The notes under the pieces are model-generated. The model worked only from the letters and a program-made list of their open reading frames with translations, was not told where the DNA came from and ran no database searches. Position numbers and translations under genes: made by a program. A DNA stretch of 13,555 nucleotides from an uncultured Haemophilus sp. (GTDB lineage: Bacteria; Pseudomonadota; Gammaproteobacteria; Enterobacterales; Pasteurellaceae): positions 1 to 13,555 of the forward strand of contig CABSXY010000029.1 in NCBI GenBank assembly GCA_902481695.1. The letters are read 5' to 3'. Below are positions 12,396 to 13,555 of this stretch, in pieces (position 1 is the first letter of the stretch; the number at the start of each line of letters is the position of its first letter).

Positions 12396-13424
12396 ATGCG
12401 TATTTTAGGGATCGAAACCTCCTGTGATGAAACAGGTGTCGCAATTTATGATGAAGACAAAGGCTTAATTGCCAATCAGCTCTACACGCAAATAGCCTTG
12501 CATGCGGATTACGGCGGTGTGGTGCCAGAGCTGGCTTCCCGCGATCACATTCGCAAAACGGCACCATTAATTAAAGCCGCATTAGAAGAATCCAATTTAA
12601 CCGCTGATCAAATTGATGGTATCGCCTATACAAGTGGCCCTGGTTTAGTGGGCGCATTATTAGTGGGTGCAACGATCGCGCGTTCACTGGCTTATGCTTG
12701 GAATGTGCCCGCTATTGGCGTACATCACATGGAAGGTCATCTACTTGCGCCAATGCTTGATGAAAATCGACCGCACTTTCCATTCATTGCCCTCTTAGTT
12801 TCAGGTGGACACACACAGTTAGTACGCGTTGATGGTGTAGGAAAATATGAAGTCATTGGCGAATCCATTGATGATGCCGCAGGTGAAGCATTTGATAAAA
12901 CCGCGAAATTATTAGGGTTAGATTACCCTGGCGGTGCAGCACTTTCACGTTTAGCCGAAAAAGGATCACCAGATCGTTTTGTGTTTCCACGTCCAATGAC
13001 AGATCGACCAGGCCTTGATTTTAGCTTTTCAGGTTTAAAAACCTCAGCGGCTAACACCATTAATCAGGCGATCAAACAAGAAGGCGCATTAACCGAACAA
13101 ACTAAAGCCGATATTGCCTTTGCCTTCCAAGATTCCGTCGTGGATACACTTGCAATTAAATGTAAACGCGCCTTAAAAGAAACGGGTTATAAGCGCTTAG
13201 TGATTGCTGGCGGGGTGAGCGCAAACAAAAAATTACGTGAAACCCTTGGCACAATGATGAAAAATCTTGGTGGTGAAGTGTTTTATCCGCAACCTCAATT
13301 TTGTACCGATAACGGCGCCATGATTGCCTATACAGGCTTTTTACGTTTAAAACAAGGTCAGCATAGCGATCTCGCCATTGATGTCAAACCTCGTTGGGCG
13401 ATGGCCGAACTCCCTGCAATTTAA
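12396..13424 (+). CDS. tsaD: tRNA N6-adenosine threonylcarbamoyltransferase (TsaD/Gcp)
   Basis: This 342-residue enzyme transfers the threonylcarbamoyl group from TC-AMP to A37 of ANN-decoding tRNAs (t6A), working with TsaB and TsaE in the cytoplasm. The ASKHA fold starts with MRILGIETSCDETGVAIYD. The metal site H111-M-E-G-H115 is present with D305 in CTDNGAMIAY. Other conserved parts are LLVSGGHTQLV (133-143), ESIDDAAGEAFDK (156-168) and AGGVSANKKLR (271-281). The length fits bacterial orthologues. The start aligns with E. coli MRVLGIETSCDE. The ribosome binding site is weak (GAGAAG). Divergent from rpsU, and followed after 9 nt by another gene likely in the same transcript. A USS at 12770 encodes part of R-P-H-F. 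Confidence 0.98.
   Translation: MRILGIETSCDETGVAIYDEDKGLIANQLYTQIALHADYGGVVPELASRDHIRKTAPLIKAALEESNLTADQIDGIAYTSGPGLVGALLVGATIARSLAYAWNVPAIGVHHMEGHLLAPMLDENRPHFPFIALLVSGGHTQLVRVDGVGKYEVIGESIDDAAGEAFDKTAKLLGLDYPGGAALSRLAEKGSPDRFVFPRPMTDRPGLDFSFSGLKTSAANTINQAIKQEGALTEQTKADIAFAFQDSVVDTLAIKCKRALKETGYKRLVIAGGVSANKKLRETLGTMMKNLGGEVFYPQPQFCTDNGAMIAYTGFLRLKQGQHSDLAIDVKPRWAMAELPAI
12770..12778 (-). repeat. DNA uptake signal sequence inside tsaD
   Basis: This is a perfect ACCGCACTT on the plus strand. On the minus strand AAGTGCGGT is followed by CGATTTTCATCAAGC, matching the first AT-rich block of the extended USS. It is read in the R-P-H-F frame of TsaD (near residues 125-128). Confidence 0.92.
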
Positions 13425-13433
13425 GGAACAAAT

Positions 13434-13555
13434 ATGGAAAATATGATTAAAGTAAGAGCCATGCGTGCAGCCGGTATCGCTTGTTTTTTAGTGCTCGCGA
13501 TTATTGGTGCATGGATTTTTACCACACCTAGTGGTGATATCGTTAGCGCGCTTTC
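13434..13555 (+). CDS. Unidentified membrane-anchored protein (N-terminal part, runs off window)
   Basis: I translated this by hand. It begins MENMIKVRAMRAAG and remains open to the window end, about 40 residues. A hydrophobic segment (about residues 14-29, IACFLVLAIIGAWIF) follows a positively charged start, so it is either an N-terminal membrane anchor or a signal peptide. It then reads TTPSGDIVSALS. AAGGAA overlapping the tsaD stop codon gives a ribosome binding site 5 nt before the ATG; a second ATG three codons on is less well placed. The 9-nt gap makes co-transcription with tsaD likely. I do not recognise the family from this short piece. Confidence 0.7.
   Translation, partial: MENMIKVRAMRAAGIACFLVLAIIGAWIFTTPSGDIVSAL

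Noticed and set aside
12268..12567. Minus-strand open frame overlapping the tsaD start
   Set aside because: It runs antisense through the conserved tsaD N-terminus, and its composition looks like a coding shadow.
1..13555. Mobile elements, CRISPR arrays, tRNA genes, phage or defence systems
   Set aside because: I looked on both strands for transposase-like proteins, regularly spaced repeats and tRNA-like sequence. All long frames are conserved housekeeping or competence genes, and gaps are short.

Overview
The window looks like chromosomal DNA from a naturally competent Pasteurellaceae, most probably a Haemophilus close to H. parainfluenzae. The main evidence is ten perfect copies of the 9-bp Hin-type DNA uptake signal sequence (USS, AAGTGCGGT or its complement) in 13.5 kb, where about 0.1 would be expected by chance. 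A comA-F competence operon next to ponA, AT-rich DNA and close protein similarity to Haemophilus and E. coli orthologues agree with this. The species is an inference; no rRNA is present.

Positions 1-3870 (minus strand) hold the type IV pilus/DNA-uptake operon comA-comB-comC-comD-comE-comF (PilM, PilN, PilO, PilP and PilQ homologues plus the cytoplasmic ComF). Gene junctions overlap or nearly touch, and comF runs off the left edge. Its control region is the 99-bp gap shared with the divergent ponA. There a near-palindromic CRP-S (Sxy-dependent CRP) site covers the last bases of the ponA leader and its first five codons.

Positions 3970-7497 (plus strand) hold ponA (PBP1a) and rlmJ (23S rRNA m6A2030 methyltransferase, known in the competence literature as a comJ/yhiR homologue). 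They are separated by a terminator made of two inverted USSs. rlmJ ends in an 11-bp perfect inverted repeat spanning its stop codon, followed by what looks like a mutated USS-pair terminator facing the convergent psiE.

Positions 7533-12177 (minus strand) hold psiE with its own promoter, then the macromolecular synthesis operon rpsU-dnaG-rpoD (ribosomal protein S21, primase, sigma-70). A hairpin attenuator lies between rpsU and dnaG, and a terminator follows rpoD. Divergently, tsaD (tRNA t6A synthesis) starts at 12396 behind a leader that may be structured. An unrecognised membrane-protein gene begins at 13434 and runs off the right edge.

All complete genes look intact and belong to well-known families. 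There are no mobile elements, CRISPR arrays, tRNAs or rRNAs. I do not see a new multi-gene system. The less ordinary material is regulatory: the CRP-S site inside the ponA start, the intact and decayed USS-pair terminators, the hairpin across the rlmJ stop, the dyad over the likely rpsU -35 element, and the tsaD leader.
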